DNA of 35,721 nucleotides from Desulfobacterales bacterium. GTDB taxonomy: Bacteria > Desulfobacterota > Desulfobacteria > Desulfobacterales > RPRI01. Position numbers and translations under genes: made by a program. The DNA is taken from contig JAGVOC010000298.1 of the NCBI GenBank assembly GCA_020052975.1, positions 1 to 35,721 of the forward strand. The letters are read 5' to 3'. Below the pieces are notes generated by a model. That model searched no databases and was not told the origin of the DNA. It worked only from the letters and a program-made list of their open reading frames with translations. Below are positions 8,266 to 17,129 of the stretch, in pieces. The first letter of the stretch is position 1; every line of letters begins with the position of its first letter.

Positions 8266-8399
8266 TGACGGCAAAGTAAAAAGCTCATTATGCAAGGCGC
8301 ACAAATCTTGAGGAATGAAGCGTATATAATAGTACGCTGCAATGACGAAAGATGAAGCGTCCGCCGCGGCGGACAGAATGACTTTTTACGAAGCCGTCA
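8266..8399 (+). repeat. palindromic repeat family, copy A
   Basis: This 134-bp element between yedF and ridA begins TGACGGCAAAGTAAAAAG and ends CTTTTTACGAAGCCGTCA; the two ends are imperfect inverted repeats of about 26 bp. Inside, a second hairpin forms around GCGTA..TACGC. Compared with copies B, C and D it carries a perfect GC-rich palindrome (TCCGCCGCGGCGGA, 8360-8373) in place of a CAACACAG-like stretch. A shorter decayed tail-like piece (TTTTACGAAATCTTCAT) lies just upstream at about 8245-8261. Confidence 0.85.
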
Positions 8400-8415
8400 T
8401 AAAGGAGGAATCTTT

Positions 8416-8796
8416 ATGGCTCTCAAAGCAATACAGACCGATAAAGCACCGGCGGCAATAGGACCCTATTCCCAGGGAATTATTTCCGGTCAGCTTCTCT
8501 TTATAAGCGGCCAGATTGGCATGAAACCAGAAACAGGGGAACTTGCAGGTCCCGACTTTGCAGCCCAGGCAAATCAGGCATTAACCAATCTTTCACAAAT
8601 AGTCCGGGCAGCCGGGAGTGATCTTTCCCACGTTGTTTCAGTTGATGTTTTTCTAACTTCCATGGGCAACTTTTCCAAACTGAACACGATATACCAGGAA
8701 TTTTTTCAGGACAATAAGCCGGCCCGGGCCGTCATTGAAGTAAGTGGCCTGCCAAAAGGTGCGTGTATCGAAATTAAATGCATAGCAACACTTTGA
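8416..8796 (+). CDS. ridA: RidA family enamine/imine deaminase
   Basis: This 126-residue protein is full length for the YjgF/YER057c/UK114 family. Family signatures include APAAIGPYSQGI near the start and KPARAVIEVSGLPKGACIEI near the end, where R104 is the arginine that binds the substrate carboxylate in active RidA enzymes. It hydrolyses reactive 2-aminoacrylate-type enamines released by PLP enzymes, protecting the cell. A strong AAAGGAGGA ribosome site precedes the ATG, and repeat copy A ends 16 bases upstream of the start. It lies 164 bases before putA, so both could serve amino-acid catabolism. Confidence 0.93.
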   Translation: MALKAIQTDKAPAAIGPYSQGIISGQLLFISGQIGMKPETGELAGPDFAAQANQALTNLSQIVRAAGSDLSHVVSVDVFLTSMGNFSKLNTIYQEFFQDNKPARAVIEVSGLPKGACIEIKCIATL

Positions 8797-8960
8797 TATC
8801 ATAGTGAGCGTTTTGAATACCTCACATTTGCCATGTCGGAGTATGGGAAGAAACGTTCAGGTGTCCCGGCAAAGCTATGAGTCAGAAGCACCCTCCTCTT
8901 TGCCCCAGCCTTGAGAGGCTGGACTTGCAGAAAACCGGAAACATAAAAGAGAATATTGTC
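8797..8960 (+). other. structured 5' leader of putA (two adjacent hairpins)
   Basis: Between ridA and putA lie two back-to-back stems: GGCAAAG (8868-8874) with CTTTGCC (8898-8904), 7 bp perfect, then CCAGCC (8905-8910) with GGCTGG (8917-8922), 6 bp perfect. There is no T-run after either, and the motifs do not fit a riboswitch class that I can identify. An in-frame ATG at 8877 falls inside the first stem loop. Confidence 0.45.
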
Positions 8961-11900
8961 ATGGAACCGCAAAACGATATAGTTAACCAATCTGTCCGGC
9001 TGGCCGGGTACTGGCAGGAAATGGCCAATGAACTGTTAACATCGGAAGAAAAAGATATTCAGGAGCAGATGATGCGGCTCCTGACCCATCCCATGGACAA
9101 AGTTATTCTCACCAAAATAATTGACCAGAGCTTCCGCTCCGATAATGCCACAAGGGTTGCTGACCAGGTCAACAGCATTCTCAGAGAATATGGAGTTCCT
9201 GATTTTTTCTCTTCGGTTGAAAAGCTTCTGATACAGATGTTTCTCGGGCTGGGCAGACATTTTCCGCATTTTTCAGTCCCCAGGGTTATTGAAAAAATGC
9301 GCCACAACAGCAGCCGGGCAATTATTCCCGGCGAGCCCGACGCTTTGCATGCGCATCTGCAAAAGAGAAAAAATCAGGGCGTCCGTATGAACATCAACCA
9401 CCTTGGAGAAGCAGTCCTCGGAGAGGAAGAAGCCGCTTACAGGCTGAAAACATACACCGAAGATCTTCTAAACCCAGAAATAGAATATATATCGGTCAAG
9501 ATATCAACCATCTATTCCCAGATACATTCACTTGCTTTCGAACATTCCGTAAAGATTCTGAAGGACCGGCTCTCAAAACTCTACAGGGCAGCCAGGGATA
9601 ACCGCTTTGTGCGCAAAGACGGAACGGTGGTTCCCAAATTCGTAAATCTTGACATGGAAGAATACAGGGATCTTGAAATCACAACTGCCGCTTTCATAAG
9701 AACTCTTGAAGAAGATGAGTTTAAGAATCACACTGCCGGCATTGTGCTCCAGTCATATCTTCCGGACTCTTTTCCAATACAGAAAGATTTAACCACATGG
9801 GCTGTGGAAAGGGTTTCAAGGGGCGGAAATCCAATTAAAATCAGAATCGTCAAAGGGGCCAACATGGAGATGGAACAATTCGACGCTGCCGTTCACAACT
9901 GGCCCCTTGCCCTTTATGACAACAAGCTCGACGTTGACGCTAATTTCAAGCGCATGGTCGATTATGGCATGGACGCGGCCAGGATTAAGGCAGTAAATCT
10001 CGGAATTGCCTCCCATAATCTTTTTGAACTGGCGTATGCCTTCAATCGTGCAAAGCAAAACGATGTATTTGAATATTTTTCTTTTGAAATGCTTGAGGGC
10101 ATGGCAGATCACATAAGGCGGGCCATCCAGAAAACAACCGGCGATATACTCCTTTATGCACCGGTTGCAACCAAAGGCCAGTTTATAAACGCCATCGCTT
10201 ACCTTATCCGCAGGCTTGATGAGAACACGGCTAAAGATAATTTTCTGCGTTATTCATGCAATCTTGAGACCGGCTCAAAAGAATGGTCTTTTCTGATGGA
10301 TCAGTTCATTGCCTCCTATAACCACAGAGACAAGGCGGGAGAATCTCCAAAACGCATTCAAAACAGAATGGCAGAAACCTTTCCTGAAAAAAGAGGCACC
10401 TTTTACGGGGATGAATTTGACAACGAGCCCGACACCGACTGGGTTCTTTCCGCAAGCAGGAAATGGGCGGAAGGGATCAGGGTCAGGTGGAAAAAAGGAC
10501 GTGATGATAAACCTTTTGAAATCCCGATAGTCATAGCAGGAGAAGAGATTTATTCCGGGAGGCAGACAAAAAAGTGCTTCGATCCTTCAGCGCCTCATAT
10601 CTGCACGGCAATATCTGCTATGGCATCAGATGAAGATGCAGTTAAAGCCGTCTCAGTTGCCAAATCAGACCCGGATGGCTGGAGGAAAAAAACATTAAAG
10701 CAGCGCCATGAGATTCTTTCGAAGGTGGCAGGGGAACTGAGGCTTGCCAGGGGAGATCTTATAGGAGCATCAGTTGCCGACACCGGCAAGATATTTGCCG
10801 AAGCCGACCCTGAAGTTTCCGAAGCTGTCGACTTTGCGGAATATTATCCCCATGCCGCCGGAACTTTCGCCGGTTTTGAAAATATCAGGTGCTCCGGGAA
10901 AGGGGTCGGTCTCGTGATTTCTCCGTGGAATTTTCCGGTCGCAATACCCTGCGGCGGGATCATCGCTTCCCTTGCTGCCGGCAACACAGTAATATTCAAG
11001 CCTTCATCTGAAGCAATACTTGCTGCATGGGTTCTCTGCCGGTGCTTCTGGAAAGCCGGTATCTCCGGAAATGTCCTGCAGTTCATCCCATGCACTGGAT
11101 CAGGCGCAGGATCAAAGCTTGCGAACCATCCGGATGTGGATTTCATAATCTTAACCGGCGGAACAGGAACCGGCCTTAATATATTAAAAGAAAGACCGGG
11201 GGTATTCCTTGCCGCTGAAACCGGCGGCAAAAATGCGACCATAGTTACGGCAATGTCCGACAGGGATCAGGCTATAAAGAATGTGCTCCTTTCGGCATTT
11301 GGCAACAGCGGCCAGAAATGCTCGGCAACGTCTCTTTTGATTCTTGAAAAAGAAGTATATGAAGACGAAAACTTCAAAAGACAGCTTATTGACGCGGCAA
11401 AAAGTCTTATGGTCGGATCAGCGTGGGATTTTGAAAATAAAATGGGGCCTCTTATCCATCCACCCGGTGGAAATCTCAAAAGTGCGATAGAGAAGCTCGA
11501 GCCCGGAGAATCATGGATTCTTGTGCCGGAAAACATTGACGGCAATCCCTTTATGTGGTCTCCCGGCATAAAATGGGGGGTTACCCCGGGCTCTTACACC
11601 CACATGACCGAATTTTTTGGTCCAATACTCGGTGTTATGTGCGCAAATGATCTTGACCATGCCATTCAACTTGTAAACCAGACAGGTTATGGCCTCACTT
11701 CAGGTCTTGAAAGCCTGGACAAGCGGGAGCAAAAACTATGGAAGGAAGAGATAAAAGCCGGCAACCTTTATATCAACAGGGGCACAACAGGCGCTATAGT
11801 TCTTCGTCAGCCTTTCGGCGGCATGGGAAAATCTGCAATCGGAGCCGGCATCAAAGCAGGCGGGCCTAATTATGCGGCTCAGTTTATGAATTTTGAGGAT

Positions 11901-12572
11901 ATATCATATCCGAAAACCTGCGCCATACATACCGACCATGCTCTGTTGAGACTTGCCCGGGAATGGAGCCTGAAATTAAACTGGGGAGAATTCAGCCAGG
12001 TTAAAGGCGATATATATAAAACAATACGTGCGATAAAAAGCTATCTTTTCAATGCCGAGCAGGAATTTTCCGCGGAAAAAGATTATTTTCATCTGCGCGG
12101 GCAGGACAACATAGTGCGCTACCTTCCTGTGGGCAGAGTTGCGGTGCGGCTGCATAAAGACGACACTCTTTTTGATATCCTTGCGCGCATAGCCGCCGTA
12201 AAAATTGCAAGATGCGGCCTTATCGTGAGCATTCCAGCTGAAATGAATAATATGGCAACATCCTTTTTAACGGGCGTGGAAGGTAAATCTTTCCTGCAGG
12301 ATGCACCGGTTATCCGTCAGACAGACCAGGATCTTAACGGGATGATAGGAAATATTCAGCGCATCCGCTATGCTGCGCCTGACCGTGTTCCTTTTGAAAT
12401 TTTTCAGGAAGCCGCGAAAACAGGTTTTTATATTTCAAGGGCAAGGGTAGTTATGGAGGGGAGGATTGAACTTTTGCACTATTTCCATGAGCAGAGCATA
12501 TGCGACAGCTACCACCGTTACGGGAACCTCGGGGAACGCAGCATTATTAGTTTCCATCCGGAAACTAAATAA
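8961..12572 (+). CDS. putA: bifunctional proline dehydrogenase / glutamate-semialdehyde dehydrogenase
   Basis: This 1203-residue enzyme oxidises proline to P5C (FAD-dependent barrel, about residues 90-460) and then glutamate semialdehyde to glutamate (NAD-dependent ALDH domain, about 515-1000). The barrel shows KGANMEMEQFDAAVHNWP and YAPVATKGQF. The ALDH part shows ISPWNFPVAIP, the glutamate loop AAETGGKNA, and the catalytic cysteine in GNSGQKCSATS. The last 190 residues look like the C-terminal ALDH-fold extension of long PutA proteins. There is no N-terminal ribbon-helix-helix DNA-binding domain, so it should not be an autorepressor. I prefer the ATG at 8961 (MEPQNDIVNQS, with AAAGAGAA upstream); the frame from 8877 would add 28 residues that overlap the leader hairpins. 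Confidence 0.93.
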   Translation: MEPQNDIVNQSVRLAGYWQEMANELLTSEEKDIQEQMMRLLTHPMDKVILTKIIDQSFRSDNATRVADQVNSILREYGVPDFFSSVEKLLIQMFLGLGRHFPHFSVPRVIEKMRHNSSRAIIPGEPDALHAHLQKRKNQGVRMNINHLGEAVLGEEEAAYRLKTYTEDLLNPEIEYISVKISTIYSQIHSLAFEHSVKILKDRLSKLYRAARDNRFVRKDGTVVPKFVNLDMEEYRDLEITTAAFIRTLEEDEFKNHTAGIVLQSYLPDSFPIQKDLTTWAVERVSRGGNPIKIRIVKGANMEMEQFDAAVHNWPLALYDNKLDVDANFKRMVDYGMDAARIKAVNLGIASHNLFELAYAFNRAKQNDVFEYFSFEMLEGMADHIRRAIQKTTGDILLYAPVATKGQFINAIAYLIRRLDENTAKDNFLRYSCNLETGSKEWSFLMDQFIASYNHRDKAGESPKRIQNRMAETFPEKRGTFYGDEFDNEPDTDWVLSASRKWAEGIRVRWKKGRDDKPFEIPIVIAGEEIYSGRQTKKCFDPSAPHICTAISAMASDEDAVKAVSVAKSDPDGWRKKTLKQRHEILSKVAGELRLARGDLIGASVADTGKIFAEADPEVSEAVDFAEYYPHAAGTFAGFENIRCSGKGVGLVISPWNFPVAIPCGGIIASLAAGNTVIFKPSSEAILAAWVLCRCFWKAGISGNVLQFIPCTGSGAGSKLANHPDVDFIILTGGTGTGLNILKERPGVFLAAETGGKNATIVTAMSDRDQAIKNVLLSAFGNSGQKCSATSLLILEKEVYEDENFKRQLIDAAKSLMVGSAWDFENKMGPLIHPPGGNLKSAIEKLEPGESWILVPENIDGNPFMWSPGIKWGVTPGSYTHMTEFFGPILGVMCANDLDHAIQLVNQTGYGLTSGLESLDKREQKLWKEEIKAGNLYINRGTTGAIVLRQPFGGMGKSAIGAGIKAGGPNYAAQFMNFEDISYPKTCAIHTDHALLRLAREWSLKLNWGEFSQVKGDIYKTIRAIKSYLFNAEQEFSAEKDYFHLRGQDNIVRYLPVGRVAVRLHKDDTLFDILARIAAVKIARCGLIVSIPAEMNNMATSFLTGVEGKSFLQDAPVIRQTDQDLNGMIGNIQRIRYAAPDRVPFEIFQEAAKTGFYISRARVVMEGRIELLHYFHEQSICDSYHRYGNLGERSIISFHPETK

Positions 12573-12637
12573 CAGATTACTTTCTGCGAAAAAAGTATCC
12601 GGTTGCGGAATCAAGTGGATTATGATAATCAGCGCCA

Positions 12638-12774
12638 ATGAACTTTTAAAAAGTCGAATTTTTGCCCTTTTATGTCATTCCCGCGAAAGTCCGCGGCGGC
12701 GGATCTTTTCAAGCAGCTCTGGACTCCTGTTTTCACGGGAGTAACGGGATTCCGGACTTTTTACAAAGCCGTCA
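12638..12774 (+). repeat. divergent palindromic repeat E (related ends, different core)
   Basis: The right end (GACTTTTTACAAAGCCGTCA, ending 12774) matches the terminal repeat of copies A-D and the left end carries AACTTTTAAAAAGTCGAA. The core is different: GTCATTCCCGCGAAAG opposite CACGGGAGTAACGGGATTCC, plus a GC-rich CCGCGGCGGCGGATC piece near 12691-12707. It resembles the widespread GTCATTCCCGCGAAAG-type dispersed repeat and may be a hybrid of two families. Confidence 0.6.
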
Positions 12775-12831
12775 ATTATATTGCATCGTCTTATTTTGAT
12801 ACAGGATACAGAATTTAACGGAAGGAAGATA

Positions 12832-13785
12832 ATGAATTATAATAATAAAATTACGGGCCGGATACTCGGCAATTTTTTCAGCATCCTTGTCTTTGTAATG
12901 TTGTTTATTACCCTTGGGTCCGGATGTTCACGGGCTGAAAACACGTTGCCTGAGGAACTCGTCATTAAAGACAAGTTTGCTCCGGGCACACGATCTGTCA
13001 TCGGAAAAGTTCTTTCAGTACAGGAAAGCGTTATCATAATTCATTCGGACGATGCATCCGGGTACAAGGCAGATAAAGAGCTTCCTCTTTTTGAACAGGA
13101 CACCGTTATCACAAAGGAAAAGGGACGCATTGAGATTCTTTTGAATGATGGAAGTACATTAATTCTTGCTTCAGGAACAAAGCTGGAACTTACAAAAAGC
13201 GTTTACGATACAAAAATGAAAACAAGATCCTCCCTTATCAACATGATCATTGGGAAAGCCCGCTTCCTGGTGACGAAACTGTCCAATTTCAACTCCTCGG
13301 AGTTTAAAGTAAAAACAAAAACAGCTGTAGCAGGAGTCAGAGGATCCGATTTTGTCGTAACGGCTGCACCAGGCGTTACAGAAATATCAGCCCTTGCAAA
13401 AACAAGCCTCGAAGTTACAAGCACATTATGGCCGGATAAAATCACCATACTTGCCGATTATGAAAAAACAATTGTCAAGCAAGATGCTCTTCCGACTCCT
13501 GTTGAAAAAATCCCGGCGGATGAAATCAATCAGATTCAAAATGAACTGGGAGGTTCTATAGGGTCCAACATATCACAAGGAAGCGTCATCATTAACAAGT
13601 TTTCCGGAAGCAACCTGACAAATGTCGCTATAGGAAAAGGAAGTGAAGCAAACCTTGGTACTATAAAGATTACAGGATCCGAAATAAAAGGGGTGATCGT
13701 AAACGAGGGGACAGCCTCGGATGTGACAAATGCGGCAATAGGTGATGGCGCTACAGCGAACACCAGTTCCATAATAATAAAATAG
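12832..13785 (+). CDS. FecR-domain lipoprotein with YadA-like head repeats
   Basis: This 317-residue protein has a signal/lipoprotein start (VMLFITLGSGCSRAEN). A FecR-type beta domain spans about 50-200 (LFEQDTVITKEKGRIEILLND, KVKTKTAVAGVRGSDFVVTA). The tail has two copies of a 20-residue unit, NLTNVAIGKGSEANLGTIKI and DVTNAAIGDGATANTSSIII, resembling the AIGxGAxA head repeats of trimeric adhesins. No FecI-type sigma factor or TonB receptor is nearby, so a surface or periplasmic structural role is more likely than iron signalling. I chose the ATG at 12832 because GGAAGGA precedes it; the TTG at 12781 would add 17 residues before the signal peptide. Its stop is one base before the TTG assigned to lnt. 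Confidence 0.85.
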   Translation: MNYNNKITGRILGNFFSILVFVMLFITLGSGCSRAENTLPEELVIKDKFAPGTRSVIGKVLSVQESVIIIHSDDASGYKADKELPLFEQDTVITKEKGRIEILLNDGSTLILASGTKLELTKSVYDTKMKTRSSLINMIIGKARFLVTKLSNFNSSEFKVKTKTAVAGVRGSDFVVTAAPGVTEISALAKTSLEVTSTLWPDKITILADYEKTIVKQDALPTPVEKIPADEINQIQNELGGSIGSNISQGSVIINKFSGSNLTNVAIGKGSEANLGTIKITGSEIKGVIVNEGTASDVTNAAIGDGATANTSSIIIK

Positions 13786-13786
13786 T

Positions 13787-15376
13787 TTGGCACAGCCCGG
13801 AAAAAGAAACCTCATCTTGCAGAAAATTGACAAGAACAAAATAATATTAGCCATAATAAGCGGTATACTCCTCACAGGTTCTTTCCCTCAAACCAGCTTT
13901 CCATGGCTTGCTTGGTTTGCGCTTACCCCCCTTTTTATTGCCGCAAAAGACCTGCAATTCAAAGACGGCTTTAAGATCGGCCTGCTGACAGGTCTTGTTC
14001 ATAATATTACGCTCCTCTACTGGCTTTCCTATACAATGGAAACCTACGGCCATCTTCCCCTTTACCTGTGCATACCGATACTGTTTCTCTTTTCATTCTA
14101 TCTGTCATTCTATATCGCTTTATTTTCCGGCGCATTAACCCGGATAACAGTCAAGCCTTTAATGCTTTTCTTTATGATCCCTGTTCTATGGGTTTCGCTT
14201 GAATACATCAGGTCATTCCTGTTTACAGGTTTTCCATGGGAACTTACCGCATATTCTCAGTATAAGTCATTGCATATAATACAGGTTTCAGATATATTGG
14301 GTCCATATGGAGTATCTTTCCTGCTTGTATTGTCCAATGCAACGGTTTTTATTGGTTTTCTATATCTGACTAAATCAGGCTGGAAGGGGAAAAAGGTTTC
14401 GGGAGTCCATTTTGCGGCATCTGCGCTCATATTTCTCTTTGCACTGACAATTGTTTGGTTTTATGGTAAAATCCGGATAGAAACAACGGATAAAATTGTT
14501 TCGGCTTCTCATAAGACAAGGATTTCAGTAATACAGGGGAACATTAAACAATCAGAAAAATGGGACCCTGCATTACAGTATTCAGCAACAAAAAAATATC
14601 TGGATTTATCCGGTTCTGTTATGGCAGAAAAACCGGATCTTGTTGTATGGCCTGAAACTGCGGCCCCTTTTTATTTTCTGTATGATACCGGCCTGACAGA
14701 AATGGTTCAGAGAGGCGTTGCTGAAACCGGGGTAAGTTTTTTGATAGGCAGTCCTTCATTTATACAGTCTAAGGATAATATTGATTATTATAACAGCGCA
14801 TATCTGATCGGCCCGGATGGAAAAGTTGCCGGAAAATATGATAAAGTCCATCTTGTCCCTTTCGGCGAATATGTGCCTTTAAAAAAATGGCTGCCTTTTC
14901 TTGGAAAGATAGTTGAAAATGTGGGCGATTTCAGGTCGGGCAAAAAAGGCGCCACCATCAGTTTGAACGGTCATTGCATCGGCGTGCTGATATGCTACGA
15001 ACTGATATTCCCTTACCTGTCAAGAGCTGAAGTCAAAAACGGCGCGGGCTTGCTTGTAAATATTACAAATGACGCCTGGTACGGAAAAACAAGCGCCCCG
15101 TATCAGCATTTTTCAATGGCTGTGTTCAGGGCTGTTGAAAACAGGCGGGCTTTAGTCAGGGCGGCAAATACAGGGATTAGCGGATTTATAGATCCTTCGG
15201 GAAGGATTACAGCATCCACACCCCTTTTTGAAGACGCAGCTATGACAAGAGATATCCCGATATTAAATGAAAAAACTCTTTACACGCGGTTCGGCGATCT
15301 TTTCGCATTTATCTGCCTTGCCGCTGCAGCATTAACTTTAATAATAAATACAAAAATCTCAAAACGCAGGAGGTAG
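13787..15376 (+). CDS. lnt: apolipoprotein N-acyltransferase
   Basis: This 529-residue inner-membrane enzyme N-acylates the lipidated cysteine of lipoproteins, the last step of their maturation. The N-terminal half has about seven membrane helices (for example SFPWLAWFALTPLFIAA). The nitrilase-like domain runs from about residue 245 to 490 and carries the catalytic triad: glutamate in WPETAAP, lysine in KYDKVHLVPFGEYVP and cysteine in GVLICYELIFP. A last helix precedes KISKRRR. The start is TTG at 13787, with no clear ribosome site; a second TTG at 13817 has GGAAAAAG upstream and is equally possible. The lipoproteins in this window (for example at 5147 and 6630) are expected substrates. Confidence 0.95.
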   Translation: MAQPGKRNLILQKIDKNKIILAIISGILLTGSFPQTSFPWLAWFALTPLFIAAKDLQFKDGFKIGLLTGLVHNITLLYWLSYTMETYGHLPLYLCIPILFLFSFYLSFYIALFSGALTRITVKPLMLFFMIPVLWVSLEYIRSFLFTGFPWELTAYSQYKSLHIIQVSDILGPYGVSFLLVLSNATVFIGFLYLTKSGWKGKKVSGVHFAASALIFLFALTIVWFYGKIRIETTDKIVSASHKTRISVIQGNIKQSEKWDPALQYSATKKYLDLSGSVMAEKPDLVVWPETAAPFYFLYDTGLTEMVQRGVAETGVSFLIGSPSFIQSKDNIDYYNSAYLIGPDGKVAGKYDKVHLVPFGEYVPLKKWLPFLGKIVENVGDFRSGKKGATISLNGHCIGVLICYELIFPYLSRAEVKNGAGLLVNITNDAWYGKTSAPYQHFSMAVFRAVENRRALVRAANTGISGFIDPSGRITASTPLFEDAAMTRDIPILNEKTLYTRFGDLFAFICLAAAALTLIINTKISKRRR

Positions 15377-15380
15377 TGAT

Positions 15381-16479
15381 ATGTCTATAGAACTTAAACA
15401 GAACATAAAAGATATAAACCAGAAAATAATTGAGCTGAAAGGCTATCTTTGACTTAGATAACAAAGAAAAAAGATTAAAAGAGATCGAATTCCTTATCTC
15501 AAAAGATAACTTCTGGGAAAGCCATGAGAAAGCGACACCGCTTCTGAAAGAAAGAAGGCTTCTTTCAAGCAAGATAGACAGTTTCAATAAGCTTGCCACG
15601 GATTTTGAAGAAAGCGAAATTATGTTTAATCTGGCTGTGGAAGAGTCCGATTCGGCCGTCATTCAAGAAGTATCCCGCCAGCTCCAGGACATAAGAGACA
15701 AAATTAAAAAAGCCTCTCTCGATCTTATGCTCGACGGAGAGGATGACCAGAACAATGCCATTGTTTCGATAAACGCAGGCGCCGGCGGAACCGAAGCGCA
15801 GGACTGGGCGGAAATACTATTCAGAATGTATGCAAGATGGGTCGAAAGAAAAGGCTTCAAATTTAACCTTATCGATTTTCAGCCCGGTGACGAGGCCGGA
15901 ATCAAAAGCGTAACCTTCACGGCCGAAGGTGAATATGCTTACGGATATTTAAAAACCGAAAAAGGAGTCCATCGCCTTGTAAGAATTTCACCTTTTAATG
16001 CAAACGGGAAGAGGCACACCTCCTTTGCTTCCGTCTTTGTATATCCCGAACTGGACAACGAAATAGCAATAGATATCGATGAAAAGGATTTAAGGGTAGA
16101 TGTCTTCAGGGCGAGCGGCGCGGGGGGACAGCATGTCAACAAAACAAGCAGCGCCGTCAGGATTACCCACATGCCATCAGGCATAGTCGTTCAGTGCCAG
16201 CAGGAAAGGTCCCAGCACAGGAACAAGGAAATGGCAATGACTGTCTTAAAATCGCGCCTCTACCAGCTCGAGAAACAGAAACAGGATGACAAAATGCAGG
16301 AGATGCATGACGTCAAGGAAGATATTGCCTGGGGCAGCCAGATCAGGTCATACGTTCTGCATCCATACCAGATGATTAAGGATCACAGGATAAATCTTGA
16401 AACAGGAAATGTAAGCAGCGTCCTTGACGGAGCAATTGATCCTTTCATAGAGGGCGTTCTTCTCGCCAGAAAGGCGTAA
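15381..16479 (+). CDS. prfB: peptide chain release factor 2 (programmed +1 frameshift)
   Basis: RF2 reads UGA and UAA stop codons. The gene is split into a 23-codon leader (15381-15449) and a +1 frame from 15451 to 16479, giving 365 residues, the normal RF2 length. The main frame alone has its first ATG only at 15622, which would miss the N-terminus. The RF2-specific SPF motif is in RLVRISPFNANG and the peptide-release GGQ loop in SGAGGQHVNKTSSAVRI. AGGAGG, inside the last codons of lnt, precedes the ATG. An annotator ignoring the shift would lose about 80 residues. It sits between lnt and the HD-domain gene in a tight run. Confidence 0.96.
15436..15453 (+). promoter_or_regulatory. prfB autoregulatory frameshift site
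   Basis: The in-frame stop is TGA at 15450-15452 in the classic CTTTGAC context (15447-15453), preceded by the purine-rich GAAAGGC that stands in for the internal Shine-Dalgarno. When RF2 is scarce, ribosomes slip +1 at CTT and read GAC. The layout is the standard one known from prfB genes of many bacteria. Confidence 0.95.
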
Positions 16480-16480
16480 C

Positions 16481-17041
16481 ATGTTTAATAAACTTTCAAC
16501 CGACCCCCTGGATATAATCTGTGAATACTATGATCCCGGATCAAGGACATATGAAATCCTTATCCGGCACGGAAAGCTCGTTGCACAAAAAGCTATATAT
16601 GCCGCAAGGAAAGTGCCCCATCTTAAACCGGATATGGAATTTATTGAAGAGGCAGCGCTGCTGCATGATATAGGAATTTTTCAGACAGACACGCCGCAGC
16701 TTGGCTGCTCCGGGAAATATCCATACATCTGCCATGGATACCTGGGCCGCGAGATACTGGAAAAGGCAGGACTCCCAAGGCATGCCCTTGTTTGCGAAAG
16801 GCATTTGGGCGTTGGAATATCGGCTGAAGAGATTGTAAAGAACGGACTCCCTGTTCCGGGACGGGATATGATTCCCCTGTCAGTTGAAGAACAGGTTATC
16901 TGCTATGCCGATAAATTCTTTTCAAAAAACTGGAATCTCATAGCAAAAAACAATTCGGAAGAAGAGATTATCCGTGCGCTTGAGTCATACGGGAACGGCT
17001 CTGCTGAAAAATTCAAATCGTGGCGAATCATGTTCGAATAA
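16481..17041 (+). CDS. HD-domain hydrolase
   Basis: This 186-residue protein has the metal-binding pattern of HD hydrolases: ILIRHGKLVAQKA, then EEAALLHDIGIF with the HD pair, and later histidines in YICHGYLGREIL and CERHLG. Members cleave phosphate esters, including nucleotides, but the substrate cannot be told here. It starts one base after the prfB stop with AGAAAGG upstream, so it belongs to the lnt-prfB operon. It differs from the second HD protein at 24592. Confidence 0.85.
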   Translation: MFNKLSTDPLDIICEYYDPGSRTYEILIRHGKLVAQKAIYAARKVPHLKPDMEFIEEAALLHDIGIFQTDTPQLGCSGKYPYICHGYLGREILEKAGLPRHALVCERHLGVGISAEEIVKNGLPVPGRDMIPLSVEEQVICYADKFFSKNWNLIAKNNSEEEIIRALESYGNGSAEKFKSWRIMFE

Positions 17042-17045
17042 CATC

Positions 17046-17093
17046 TGATTAACGGGCAGGGCAGGGGTAATGTGCCCGAATGTTAGTTAATCA
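17046..17093 (+). repeat. inverted repeat before thiE-thiL
   Basis: TGATTAAC (17046-17053) pairs with GTTAATCA (17086-17093), and GGGCA (17054-17058) with TGCCC (17073-17077). There is no T-run after it, so it is a weak candidate terminator for the HD gene or a leader structure for the thiamine gene. Confidence 0.4.
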
Positions 17094-17129
17094 AAGCTCT
17101 CAAATTACCAGAAAGTGACAATTTGATAT

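Noticed and set aside
8797..8960. A cobalamin or c-di-GMP riboswitch before putA
   Set aside because: Short words such as GCAAAGC and AGTCAG recall these classes, but the conserved core and spacing are not present.
17046..17093. A rho-independent terminator before thiE-thiL
   Set aside because: The stem is good but no T-run follows it.
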